From Bacteroides sp. (lineage in GTDB: Bacteria > Bacteroidota > Bacteroidia > Bacteroidales > Bacteroidaceae), in contig NZ_JAQVBV010000004.1 in the NCBI RefSeq assembly GCF_028690125.1, forward strand, positions 1 to 64,000: 64,000 bases of DNA, read 5' to 3'. The notes below the pieces were generated by a model, which was not told the origin of the DNA, did no database searches, and saw only the letters and a list, made by a program, of their open reading frames with translations. Numbering within the stretch: position 1 is the stretch's first letter; every line of letters begins with the position of its first letter. A program made the position numbers and the translations under genes. Shown one piece after another: positions 36,224 through 44,448 of this stretch.

Positions 36224-37795
36224 ATGAAGAATATAAAATATAATCTACTAATAGGCTTGTTGCTGTTGGGCTCTGCCGGGATTTCTGCCCAGACGGAAGA
36301 CAACAAAGGGGAAAGTATAGCTAAATTGGACTTATATCAACGTGAAGAATTTGCGCTCGACCGTTCGGACGCCTCAGCTTTGGCGTTGGGACAATGGAAA
36401 AGTTATTCTAATATCTACGTAGGCATTAATTATAAAGATGGGACTTTTCATCGTCCGCAACAATCCTCTTCAGCCACAGATTACCTGTTTTCCGCTGAGG
36501 GTGCACTTAAAATGGGTGAGTACAGAATAGCCGGCGGTTTTGCTCTTGAGCAAAGTTACAATAAAAACGTCCGGTTCAATTCTATTATCGACCCTTATAG
36601 AGGTACACCTTATATTTTAGCCGACAGTACAGGGGGGAATTGGCAAAAACAATCATATGCTTTGTGGGCCAAAGGAGCATCACCATTTTTTTATGATCTT
36701 ATCTCAATAGGGCTGGATTTGCAGTTGAACGTTGATCGCGGATCAAAAAAAATAGATCCAAGACCTCAATCCAATGTGAATAGCATTTCAGTAGCTCCCT
36801 CTGTCACATTGAAACAAAATGATTTCTCTTTGGGAGCTTATGTACGTTATCGCAGATTTCGCGAGAACTCAAACATAATCTTGTATAACACCAGCGAACC
36901 TCAGAAAATCTATATGCTGAAAGGAATGGGACAGTATGTGTATGACATATTCAGTAATAATGAACGTGAACGTAAGTATCAAGGTGACGGTTTGGGGTAT
37001 GGTTTGACCTTCGGGGTGAATAAGGAACATACTTCTATGGATATATATGTAGATTATGCTAACTATACAGAAGATGCGATGGATATAGAAAGCAATAAGC
37101 CACGTGAACGGGGGCGCCTTTATGAAACGCAATATACAGCCGGCACACATATAAACATCTATAGTGAAAGAGCTAAACATTTAATTGGTGCTTCTTATTT
37201 CTGGCAAGAGAGATCCGGACGCGAAATTATCCAGATATTTAACTCTTCTCCAATAGTGAATGCCTGGCAGACAGACTCCGAAGCTCCTCGCCGGTCGGTA
37301 AATAAGCAGACGGCTGCGAAGGGTTCTTATTCATTATTCTTATTTGGAAATAATCGCTCGAAAGAGAAAGATGATTATTTATGGAGATTTGACCTGGAAG
37401 CAAGATATGAGACTTATTCGGATACCTACAAAGTGATGGATTCTTATTTGAAATATGCCTCCTGCCATATGGAAGCGGGTGCGACACATAATATTGCTCT
37501 GAAAGGAAACAACTCACTTCTTATACATGTGAATGGTGGTTATCATTCACCTTCGGACAAGTCTTTCAACTATACAGAGCGGGAAACAACTGATCAGACC
37601 ATTGCCCGGGGATTAATATATCCGGATCGGGATATCTTGTGGAGTAGCTATTATACACTAGGCGGAGATGTGACGTTCAGCCACCAACTTACCAAGTCAG
37701 GTACGCTTTATCTAAGAGTCGGATATCAAAGTTTACAAGCCCAGCACCATTTACAGAGAAATAATGTATGGGCTCGTTTTGGCTATATTTTCTAA
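36224..37795 (+). CDS. Outer-membrane beta-barrel protein (DUF6850-like)
   Basis: 523 residues from ATG 36224; the longer frame overlaps the lipoprotein gene and lacks a signal at its start. Signal peptide about 1-23 (IGLLLLGSAGISAQ). The rest alternates aromatic and polar residues in short strands (for example YSNIYVGINYKDGTFHRP, GAYVRYRRFREN) and ends WARFGYIF, as barrels do. No plug domain is visible. I recall such proteins as the DUF6850 family that accompanies DUF4876 lipoproteins. Spacing is 7 bases from the lipoprotein and 13 bases to the protease. Confidence 0.8.
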   Translation: MKNIKYNLLIGLLLLGSAGISAQTEDNKGESIAKLDLYQREEFALDRSDASALALGQWKSYSNIYVGINYKDGTFHRPQQSSSATDYLFSAEGALKMGEYRIAGGFALEQSYNKNVRFNSIIDPYRGTPYILADSTGGNWQKQSYALWAKGASPFFYDLISIGLDLQLNVDRGSKKIDPRPQSNVNSISVAPSVTLKQNDFSLGAYVRYRRFRENSNIILYNTSEPQKIYMLKGMGQYVYDIFSNNERERKYQGDGLGYGLTFGVNKEHTSMDIYVDYANYTEDAMDIESNKPRERGRLYETQYTAGTHINIYSERAKHLIGASYFWQERSGREIIQIFNSSPIVNAWQTDSEAPRRSVNKQTAAKGSYSLFLFGNNRSKEKDDYLWRFDLEARYETYSDTYKVMDSYLKYASCHMEAGATHNIALKGNNSLLIHVNGGYHSPSDKSFNYTERETTDQTIARGLIYPDRDILWSSYYTLGGDVTFSHQLTKSGTLYLRVGYQSLQAQHHLQRNNVWARFGYIF

Positions 37796-37808
37796 TAAAA
37801 CAAAATCT

Positions 37809-40622
37809 ATGAACATAAAAATACCAGTACTGTCATTAGGATTGATGCTGCTATCTCCGACTATTATCGTCGGACAAGAGAATGAAAACTATCTTTATCG
37901 CCCGTCGCAAAAGATACCTTTAGACGAGAATGTAAAGGTGGGCAAACTAGATAACGGAATGACTTACTACATTCGTCGCAATGCCGTACCTGCTCAGAAG
38001 GCAGAATTGCGATTAGTGTTTAATGCCGGATCTATTCTTGAAACGGACGAAGAGCAAGGACTTAGTCACTTTCTGGAACATATGTCGTTCACCGGAACCA
38101 GTTCTTTTCCGGGAACCGAACTGGTGAATAAGCTAGAAGGCATTGGCGTACATTTAGGACGTGAACTCAATGCCGCTACTTTTTTTGAAGAAACAGTATA
38201 TTACCTGCCAATCCCCGTTGAACAACTTGATCTGGGGCTTCATGTCTTACAAGAATGGGCTATGAATCTGGCTCTGACTGAGAAGGCAATTGACCGTGAA
38301 CGTGGAGTTATTATTGAAGAGCTACGATTGGGAAAAGGAGCCTCTATCCGCATAAGAGAACAATATCTGCCGGTTTTGTTTAAAGGTTCGGATTATCCCA
38401 AACGATTGCCGATAGGTAAAGAAGAAGTCATTGCAAACTTCCCCTATGATGTACTGCGTAATTTTTATAAAAAATGGCATCGCCCAGATCTTACTGCTAT
38501 TATTGTGATAGGAGACATAGACCCTGATACTGTAGAAAAATCCATCAAAGAGAAATTTGCAGCTTATGCAATGCCTTCAAAAGTGGAGAAACGTACACGC
38601 CATTATGTACCCGACCATAAAGACCTGCGAGTAGTAGTGGCCACCGATAAAGAGACGAGTGGATGTTCTGTGGAAATTTCATATAAGCATAAACCCCGAC
38701 CGATAGTTACTCAGAAGGAGTATTTAAAAAACATTTGCCATTCTTTATACTCCTCAATGGTAGATGCCCGTTTGTCTGAACAAACAGAGCAAGGTAAGGT
38801 TCCTTTCTCAGAAGCTGAAATAGGATATTCCAATTACTTTAGAGATGTAGATACCTATTCGTGTTATGCACGTTGCGCACCCGATAAAGTAACCGCAACA
38901 CTAACGGCACTGGCCGATGAAAACGAACGGATCAGTCGATATGGATTTAGTGCAACAGAGCTGGATAGAGCTAAGAAAAAACTGTTGGCAAAATATTATA
39001 GATGGTATGAGGAACGTGATAAAACAGCCTCTGACCTATATGCTGATGAGTGTCAAGTGAATTATCTGTCAGGAATTCCAATGCCGGGGATTGATTTTGA
39101 ATATCATTTTCTGTTGAATGCACTTCCTGCAGTAAGTGTGGATATGATGAATAAATTAGCCTCGGAATATATGACTAAGAAAAACAGGACAATAGTCATT
39201 ACCGGTCCGCAAGATAGAAATCACTATCCTGCTGATGATGAACTACGAGCTATTTTAGAAGACGCTCCTCATAGGAATATTAAACCTTATGATGAAGGGG
39301 AAATAGTGAATGAATTAATGAATTTCACCCCTGAAGCAGGAACATTAGTTGCTGAAAAATATTTCTCTGATACCAATATTACCGAATGGACTTTGTCGAA
39401 TGGAGTAAAGGTAGTAATTAAACCTACTGACTTTAAAAATAACCAGATTCTTTTTCGCGCTACATCTGATGGCGGATATAGTATGTTTGATGCAGCAGAA
39501 GATATGTCAGCTTTATATGCTACACGCACACAGGACGAAAGTGGTGTGAATGGAATAAATAACATTCAATTAAGACGATTAATGGCCGGCAAGGATGTTT
39601 CGATCACTCAATCATTAGTTCTCTATAACGAATCAATGTCCGGCAAGTTTGGAACTCAGGATATAAAGGACTTTTTTCAATTAGTATATTTATATCATAC
39701 GGCTCCCTACTTCGATAAAGCAGCCTTTAAACGTGTAATGCAAAAAGAACGTACAGAATATGCTCATTTATTGGATAACCCGGATCAATTCTTTGGGTAT
39801 GAGATAGACAAAATCATGAGTAACGGAAATAGCCGGCGTCTTCTTTGGCCTACTTCTGACAATTTAGATAGGGCGAATTTTGAGAAGGCTGTAGAAATCT
39901 ATAAGAGCCGCTTTGGTAATGCGGCAGGTTTTACCTATATATTTGTAGGAAATGTTGATTTAGAATCTTTAAAACCTTTTGTACTAACTTATTTAGGCGG
40001 ACTTCCTGCGAATGCCTCTACCAAATCTTCGTTTGTAGAGCAGAATTTTGTTACTCCGGTTGGACCGAAGGAATATGTGTTTCATAAAGGAAAAGATAAT
40101 AAAGTAAATGTTAATCTTCGATTTGCAAAGAAAGTTCCTTGGAACAAGAATACGGAGTTCTGCTATAATTCATTTATAGATATTCTCAACAGCCGTTTAT
40201 ACGAAAGTATGCGAATTGAGATGAGTGGTGTTTATGGTGTTCGTGTTTCCGGTTCACTGAGCAAACTACATGATGATTATGCTAAGTTAAATCTAGCTTT
40301 TGGTACCAATATGGAAGCTTATGAAAAATTATGCGACAGAGCAATACTTGAAATAAATAAGCTGATAGCGGATGGACCTACACAGGAAGAAGTAGAGCGT
40401 GTGAAACAAAAAAAGAGAATGGCACTTGAGTCTGACTTGAAGTTAAATGCTACTTGGTTATTAGATATATTCCATGCATATCGTAACCAAGAGAAAATAG
40501 ATTCAGAGTCTATACAGAGAGAACAGATAGAGGCTTTGAATCCTGATAATATTCAGCAGGCAGGGGCAGACTGTATTGATACTTCAACAGTTATGAAGTT
40601 TGTATTGTTACCTGAGGAATAA
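37809..40622 (+). CDS. Secreted M16 family zinc metallopeptidase
   Basis: 937 residues from ATG 37809, with a signal peptide (LGLMLLSPTIIVGQ). Inverzincin motif His87-x-x-Glu90-His91 in LSHFLEHMSF; the third ligand is Glu170 or Glu171 in ERGVIIEELR, about 80 residues on. Two M16 halves follow (about 40-480 and 520-930), with the second lacking HxxEH, as in PqqL and FusC. The active site is intact. It degrades peptides that fit its closed chamber; position behind a TonB receptor recalls FusC/PqqL, which cut imported iron proteins in the periplasm. Last gene before a terminator. Confidence 0.92.
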   Translation: MNIKIPVLSLGLMLLSPTIIVGQENENYLYRPSQKIPLDENVKVGKLDNGMTYYIRRNAVPAQKAELRLVFNAGSILETDEEQGLSHFLEHMSFTGTSSFPGTELVNKLEGIGVHLGRELNAATFFEETVYYLPIPVEQLDLGLHVLQEWAMNLALTEKAIDRERGVIIEELRLGKGASIRIREQYLPVLFKGSDYPKRLPIGKEEVIANFPYDVLRNFYKKWHRPDLTAIIVIGDIDPDTVEKSIKEKFAAYAMPSKVEKRTRHYVPDHKDLRVVVATDKETSGCSVEISYKHKPRPIVTQKEYLKNICHSLYSSMVDARLSEQTEQGKVPFSEAEIGYSNYFRDVDTYSCYARCAPDKVTATLTALADENERISRYGFSATELDRAKKKLLAKYYRWYEERDKTASDLYADECQVNYLSGIPMPGIDFEYHFLLNALPAVSVDMMNKLASEYMTKKNRTIVITGPQDRNHYPADDELRAILEDAPHRNIKPYDEGEIVNELMNFTPEAGTLVAEKYFSDTNITEWTLSNGVKVVIKPTDFKNNQILFRATSDGGYSMFDAAEDMSALYATRTQDESGVNGINNIQLRRLMAGKDVSITQSLVLYNESMSGKFGTQDIKDFFQLVYLYHTAPYFDKAAFKRVMQKERTEYAHLLDNPDQFFGYEIDKIMSNGNSRRLLWPTSDNLDRANFEKAVEIYKSRFGNAAGFTYIFVGNVDLESLKPFVLTYLGGLPANASTKSSFVEQNFVTPVGPKEYVFHKGKDNKVNVNLRFAKKVPWNKNTEFCYNSFIDILNSRLYESMRIEMSGVYGVRVSGSLSKLHDDYAKLNLAFGTNMEAYEKLCDRAILEINKLIADGPTQEEVERVKQKKRMALESDLKLNATWLLDIFHAYRNQEKIDSESIQREQIEALNPDNIQQAGADCIDTSTVMKFVLLPEE

Positions 40623-40654
40623 TGGTAAGGAAATAATCTTTTAAAAAATTAAAG

Positions 40655-40687
40655 AAGTCAGGGCGGTGAATAGGCGTCCTGACTTTT
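40655..40687 (+). terminator. Terminator of the receptor-protease operon
   Basis: AAGTCAGG (40655-40662) pairs with CCTGACTT (40678-40685); the stem is extended inward by GCG/CGT, then TTTTGTGTTTTT follows. Confidence 0.8.
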
Positions 40688-40899
40688 GTGTTTTTATCGC
40701 CTGAACGAAAAAGTCTATCAATATTCATTAAACTAATATTTAAAGGACGATTGGTTAATAGGTAATATATATAGGGTAATTTATATTTTAGATGGTGAGT
40801 CTGAATGAAAATAATAGTTTATTTTGCGATTTTTGTTCTCATTAATAGATATAAGTGGATCTTTTAAGATGATAGGTGCTTTTTTCTATTGAATAAATA

Positions 40900-40931
40900 T
40901 TTGCTGTATATACAGATAGAGATTATCTTTG
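40900..40931 (+). promoter_or_regulatory. Promoter with internal palindrome
   Basis: TTTG (40900-40903), 20 bases, TATCTTTG (40924-40931). The spacer opens with the perfect palindrome CTGTATATACAG (40904-40915), a possible operator. The gene start lies about 40 bases on. The rest of 40688-40899 shows nothing I can name. Confidence 0.68.
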
Positions 40932-40971
40932 CATCTACTTTTTAGTAGTATGCAAAACTATAATTTAGCTG

Positions 40972-41832
40972 ATGAATATGAAACGTTATTTTGCTTTTTC
41001 TATTTTGCTTGTCTTTTTAATTAGTGTTGTTAATGCTCAGACGAAAGCAGATTCTATAGCTATTGTCACTGCTCCCTGGCAAATTGTTGAAACTCAAAAA
41101 GGAATTGTGCATAAACGTGTTGTTGTCCTTTCTCTTTATCAGGGTGTTCAATCCATTAATTTGCTAGAAATAAATCCGGAAACAGGGAAGAAAGTAGGTA
41201 TAGCTGTGAATGAAAAAATGGATAAAATTAGTTTTAGTGCTGCTAACTATCAGGCAATTGCGGCAGTTAATGGTTCTTATTTCAATATGAAGGAAGGAAA
41301 TTCTGTGTGTTTCCTGAAAACAGATTGCCAGTTGGCAGATACTACTACATTAAGTGAATTTAAACTTCGGGTGACGGGAGCAGTCTATATTAAGAAAGGT
41401 AAATTAAAACTAATCCCTTGGAACAGAGTGGTTGAAAAAATGTATAAAGGACAAAAAGGAATGGTTTTGGCTTCCGGACCTCTGATGTTGAAAGATGGAA
41501 CATATTATAACTGGAGTATGTGCAATTCGGACTTCATTAATACAAAGCATCCCCGTAGTGCCGTTTGCATTACAAAAGAAGGAAAAATTTTATTTGTAAC
41601 GGTTGATGGACGCTTCGAGGGACTTGCAGAAGGAATGAATATCCCGGAATTGGCTCATTTGCTTAAGGTTTTAGGTGCTAAAGATGCGATTAATCTGGAC
41701 GGTGGAGGGTCTACCACTTTATGGTTATCAGGAGCATCGGATAATGGAATCGTGAATTATCCATGTGATAATGGAAAGTTTGACCATGAAGGAGAACGTA
41801 AAGTGGCTAATTTCCTTTATGTATATGAATAA
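40972..41832 (+). CDS. Phosphodiester glycosidase family protein (NAGPA-like, DUF2233)
   Basis: 286 residues; a second ATG lies at 40978. Signal peptide about 1-23 (LLVFLISVVNAQ). NAGPA-domain blocks: AIAAVNGSYFNMKEGNSVCF (about 90-110), HPRSAVCITKEGKILFVTVD, and DAINLDGGGSTTLWLSG near 240. Relatives remove N-acetylglucosamine from phosphodiesters or act on exopolysaccharide and teichoic-acid-like polymers. Secreted or periplasmic; substrate unknown. Confidence 0.88.
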   Translation: MNMKRYFAFSILLVFLISVVNAQTKADSIAIVTAPWQIVETQKGIVHKRVVVLSLYQGVQSINLLEINPETGKKVGIAVNEKMDKISFSAANYQAIAAVNGSYFNMKEGNSVCFLKTDCQLADTTTLSEFKLRVTGAVYIKKGKLKLIPWNRVVEKMYKGQKGMVLASGPLMLKDGTYYNWSMCNSDFINTKHPRSAVCITKEGKILFVTVDGRFEGLAEGMNIPELAHLLKVLGAKDAINLDGGGSTTLWLSGASDNGIVNYPCDNGKFDHEGERKVANFLYVYE

Positions 41833-41887
41833 TATTTTGATTGAGATGTTATCTGTGGAATATACTCTAGTCTATAAAAAACACTCA

Positions 41888-42006
41888 TTTTATTGTCACT
41901 TATCACTTTGTTAAGCTAAATGTTTCATAATCAGTGATGAATTGGTGATAATAGCTAGTGACAATAGAGTGATAATAGAAAATTATCTGATTTTATTGTC
42001 ACTTTG
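41888..42006. repeat. Three copies of TATTGTCACT forming a nested hairpin
   Basis: Copies lie at 41891-41900 (direct), 41957-41966 (inverted) and 41994-42003 (direct). The second and third pair into a 10-bp stem, with an inner stem GATAAT / ATTATC (41971-41976, 41982-41987). It sits past the phosphodiester glycosidase gene and could end or protect its transcript, though no T run follows. Confidence 0.6.
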
Positions 42007-42246
42007 TTGTTCTACTATACTCAACGTTTTTACGCTTTCCTTTTCTCAGGTTTGTGTTATCTTCATTTCTTCTTATTGAATGTTTATACCTCATTTAAAG
42101 ATAAATAGAAAAATATGATGCTTATGATTTCAGTTTAAAAGCATCATATAAAATTGCATAATATCCTTTTATTTAAAGGAAATAACCCGTTTGTTTAGTT
42201 GTTTTAAAGTTTTAGTTAATATCTCTTTGTAGTGATATAGATCGTT

Positions 42247-42323
42247 TTATGTACATGGCCCCATCGCCCCACGTATGTAATCCTTTCGGATTATGTACAT
42301 CATCCGAATGGTCTACATACGTG
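42247..42323. repeat. Compact dyad element with GC-richer core
   Basis: CACGTATGTA (42270-42279) and its reverse complement TACATACGTG (42314-42323) enclose a small hairpin TAATCC-TTTC-GGATTA (42278-42293). The direct repeat TTATGTACAT occurs at 42247-42256 and 42291-42300. The core stands out from its AT-rich surroundings (41833-42431 has no gene). It may be a structured RNA, the end signal of the minus-strand gene at 42432, or a small mobile repeat. Confidence 0.6.
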
Positions 42324-42431
42324 AAGCGAGAAGTACACCTTAGAAAAAATATTAGTTGGGCTTTGTCTATATGCTAAGGTCACTAGTATTTATTTTACTA
42401 AGTGCAATATTAGTTTTTTAAGGACGACTAA

Positions 42432-43262
42432 TTATTGTTGTATGTGTTTTTGTAAATCGTTGGGATCTTTTGATATTGTTATAGAATTTGTTTCGAGTTG
42501 ATATACAAAAAAAGTATCAAGGCTTGGTGAGTACACTCCAAAACTTGTAAGTCCCACTTGATTTTGGTATAACTTGAATGTACAAATATCTGTTGCTGAT
42601 ATGAACGGTTCTTGTCTCAGGTGTGAGTGGATATGTTTTCCACCAGGTTCACCTTTGTCAATTGGGATAAGTCTGGAGTGGAATTTCTTCCAGGACTGTA
42701 TTTCTCCCTCTTTGTTGGTGATGAACAGGTAATCGTTTCCAATAGGAACTTCCCCTGCTTTCTGAGTTCCATTTATAGCATAAAATTTGTACCCTTCTTC
42801 AAAAGGAAGTAATATCCAATTCAAACTATATCCATCATATGTGACTAAGTCATATTTATTATCGACTAAATTTCTAAGAATCTTTGTTCTGGTTTCGAGT
42901 AGATTGTTTTCATAATTGGATAAATCTCGATATATGTGACGTACTAAGCAAGGAGTTGATGTCTCGACGAAGGATACTTCGAAATTACATTTCTTTTCTT
43001 TGTCGATCAGGATACATTTGATAGAATCTCCTTTCTCATAAGTTAAATAGGTGGCGGCATTCCCCATAATCTCTGGTTTATTCATGTACATATCCGAAAA
43101 TATCCATGCGGCTTTTTCATATCGATATAGGAGGTTACCTTCCTGAAGAATAGAGTCACATTTTTGTTCTAATTCAGTTTCGGTATAGTTATAAGTTTGG
43201 GAATGAACTACCGAAAAACATGATATAAGAAGAATGGCGGTGAGTATTGTTATCTTTCTCAT
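42432..43262 (-). CDS. Secreted protein of unknown function
   Basis: 276 residues. Signal peptide about 1-21 (ILTAILLISCFSVVHSQ). The mature part begins with an acidic stretch (TETELEQKCDSILQEG) and has mixed alpha/beta character with NYLFI-, YKFYAINGTQ and HSHLRQEPFISATDICTF; I do not recognise a family. Histidines in GKHIHSHLRQEP are the only cluster that could suggest metal binding, and that is weak. A -7-like TATATTTG lies on its strand at 43301-43294, 32 bases upstream. Single gene. Confidence 0.75.
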   Translation of the reverse strand: MRKITILTAILLISCFSVVHSQTYNYTETELEQKCDSILQEGNLLYRYEKAAWIFSDMYMNKPEIMGNAATYLTYEKGDSIKCILIDKEKKCNFEVSFVETSTPCLVRHIYRDLSNYENNLLETRTKILRNLVDNKYDLVTYDGYSLNWILLPFEEGYKFYAINGTQKAGEVPIGNDYLFITNKEGEIQSWKKFHSRLIPIDKGEPGGKHIHSHLRQEPFISATDICTFKLYQNQVGLTSFGVYSPSLDTFFVYQLETNSITISKDPNDLQKHIQQ

Positions 43263-43365
43263 AACTTTGTCTATTAAGGGATTATTTAATAAACAAATAT
43301 ACTATATTTTTAGTATTTACATTACTTTTTAGAAAAAATAGTTGTCGTTGTAATTCTTTTTGTAA

Positions 43366-43806
43366 TCATTTTCCGTTTTTCTTCCGTAAATCCCTTCCTT
43401 CATATCTGCAGATGGCCTCAATCCATTCTTCCGTAAGTGGCATGGATTCATGCTTTTCCAGATTGAAAGTTACCATTACAGACTTGCAGACACATTTTAT
43501 TTCTTGGGTTTCTGTATCAATAACCCGTTGAATCAAATGAAAACTTTTAGTCCCGATTTCAGAAACGGCTGTTTGCACTGCTATGTGATCCGATCCGAAA
43601 ATCTGTTTGACAAAGTTTGCCTCAATATGTACCACCACAATTCCCATTTTTTCCCAATCGACACCCGGACATACATAAGCGAAGTATTCAGTTTTTCCCA
43701 AATCATAGAAAGAGAAATAAACGGTGTTATTGACGTGACCGAATTTGTCTACGTCATTAAAGCGTAATTGGATAGGCAATGAGTGGTGAAATATAATTTC
43801 TTCCAT
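43366..43806 (-). CDS. Hotdog-fold acyl-CoA thioesterase
   Basis: 146 residues from ATG 43806; the frame continues three codons to a GTG at 43815. 4HBT/YbgC-type thioesterase: the signature LRFNDVDKFGHVNNTVYFSF carries the catalytic aspartate (Asp18 or Asp20) and the GHVNN turn. Hydrolyses an acyl-CoA or acyl carrier thioester; the chain is not known. Divergent from the Sua5-type gene with overlapping promoters. Confidence 0.9.
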   Translation of the reverse strand: MEEIIFHHSLPIQLRFNDVDKFGHVNNTVYFSFYDLGKTEYFAYVCPGVDWEKMGIVVVHIEANFVKQIFGSDHIAVQTAVSEIGTKSFHLIQRVIDTETQEIKCVCKSVMVTFNLEKHESMPLTEEWIEAICRYEGRDLRKKNGK

Positions 43807-43823
43807 AGTTTTCACTTAATCTT

Positions 43824-43853
43824 TTTGAATTCGGAGCAAAAGTAGTATTTTTG
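43824..43853 (+). promoter_or_regulatory. Promoter of the Sua5/YrdC gene
   Basis: TTTG (43824-43827), 18 bases, TATTTTTG (43846-43853). Transcription should begin near 43860, downstream of the ATG at 43855, so translation more likely starts at 43885. Confidence 0.62.
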
Positions 43854-43868
43854 CATGTTATTCTCAAC
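43837..43868 (-). promoter_or_regulatory. Promoter of the thioesterase gene
   Basis: Minus strand GTTG (43868-43865), 20 bases, TACTTTTG (43844-43837). Its -7 box is one base from the -7 box of the opposing promoter. Confidence 0.6.
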
Positions 43869-43884
43869 AGAAATTAATCAAGAA

Positions 43885-44448
43885 ATGATAGAAGATATTA
43901 AAAAAGCCTGTCAGGTGATGAATGAAGGGGGGGTTATCCTTTATCCCACCGATACCGTATGGGGTATAGGCTGCGATGCTACTAATGAAGAGGCCGTACG
44001 CCGGGTGTATGATATAAAAAAACGTGCCGACAGCAAAGCAATGTTAGTACTGGTAGATACTTCTGTGAAAGTGGATTTTTATGTGCAGGATGTTCCGGAG
44101 GTGGCGTGGGACTTGATTGAAGTGGCGGAAAAGCCACTTACTATTATTTATTCTGGTGCACGTAACCTCGCTTCGAACCTACTTGCCGAAGACGGAAGCG
44201 TCGGTATCCGGGTGACAAATGAAGATTTCTCCAAACGTCTTTGCCGGCAGTTCCGTAAAGCAATAGTATCTACATCTGCCAATGTAAGCGGACAACCCGG
44301 AGCTGCTAATTTTAATGAAATAAGTGATGAAATAAAATCTGCTGTAGACTATATTGTGGGTTATCGTCAGGATGATATGAGCCGACCAAAACCTTCTAGT
44401 ATTATTAAACTGGAAAAAGGAGGGGTGATTAAGATAATTCGTGAATAA
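43885..44448 (+). CDS. Sua5/YrdC/YwlC family L-threonylcarbamoyladenylate synthase
   Basis: 187 residues from ATG 43885 (MIEDIKKACQVMNEGG); an ATG 10 codons earlier (43855) lies at or before the predicted transcript start. Forms threonylcarbamoyl-AMP for the t6A modification of ANN-decoding tRNAs. Blocks: ILYPTDTVWGIGCDATNE, IKKRADSKAMLVLVD, SVGIRVTNEDF, STSANVSGQPGAANF, RPKPSSIIKLEKGG. It has the short form without the C-terminal Sua5 domain. The next start codon follows its stop directly. Confidence 0.92.
   Translation: MIEDIKKACQVMNEGGVILYPTDTVWGIGCDATNEEAVRRVYDIKKRADSKAMLVLVDTSVKVDFYVQDVPEVAWDLIEVAEKPLTIIYSGARNLASNLLAEDGSVGIRVTNEDFSKRLCRQFRKAIVSTSANVSGQPGAANFNEISDEIKSAVDYIVGYRQDDMSRPKPSSIIKLEKGGVIKIIRE

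Noticed and set aside
43855..43884. Extended N-terminus of the Sua5/YrdC protein
   Set aside because: The ATG at 43855 lies only two bases past the -7 box, before the expected transcript start; the family N-terminus begins at 43885.
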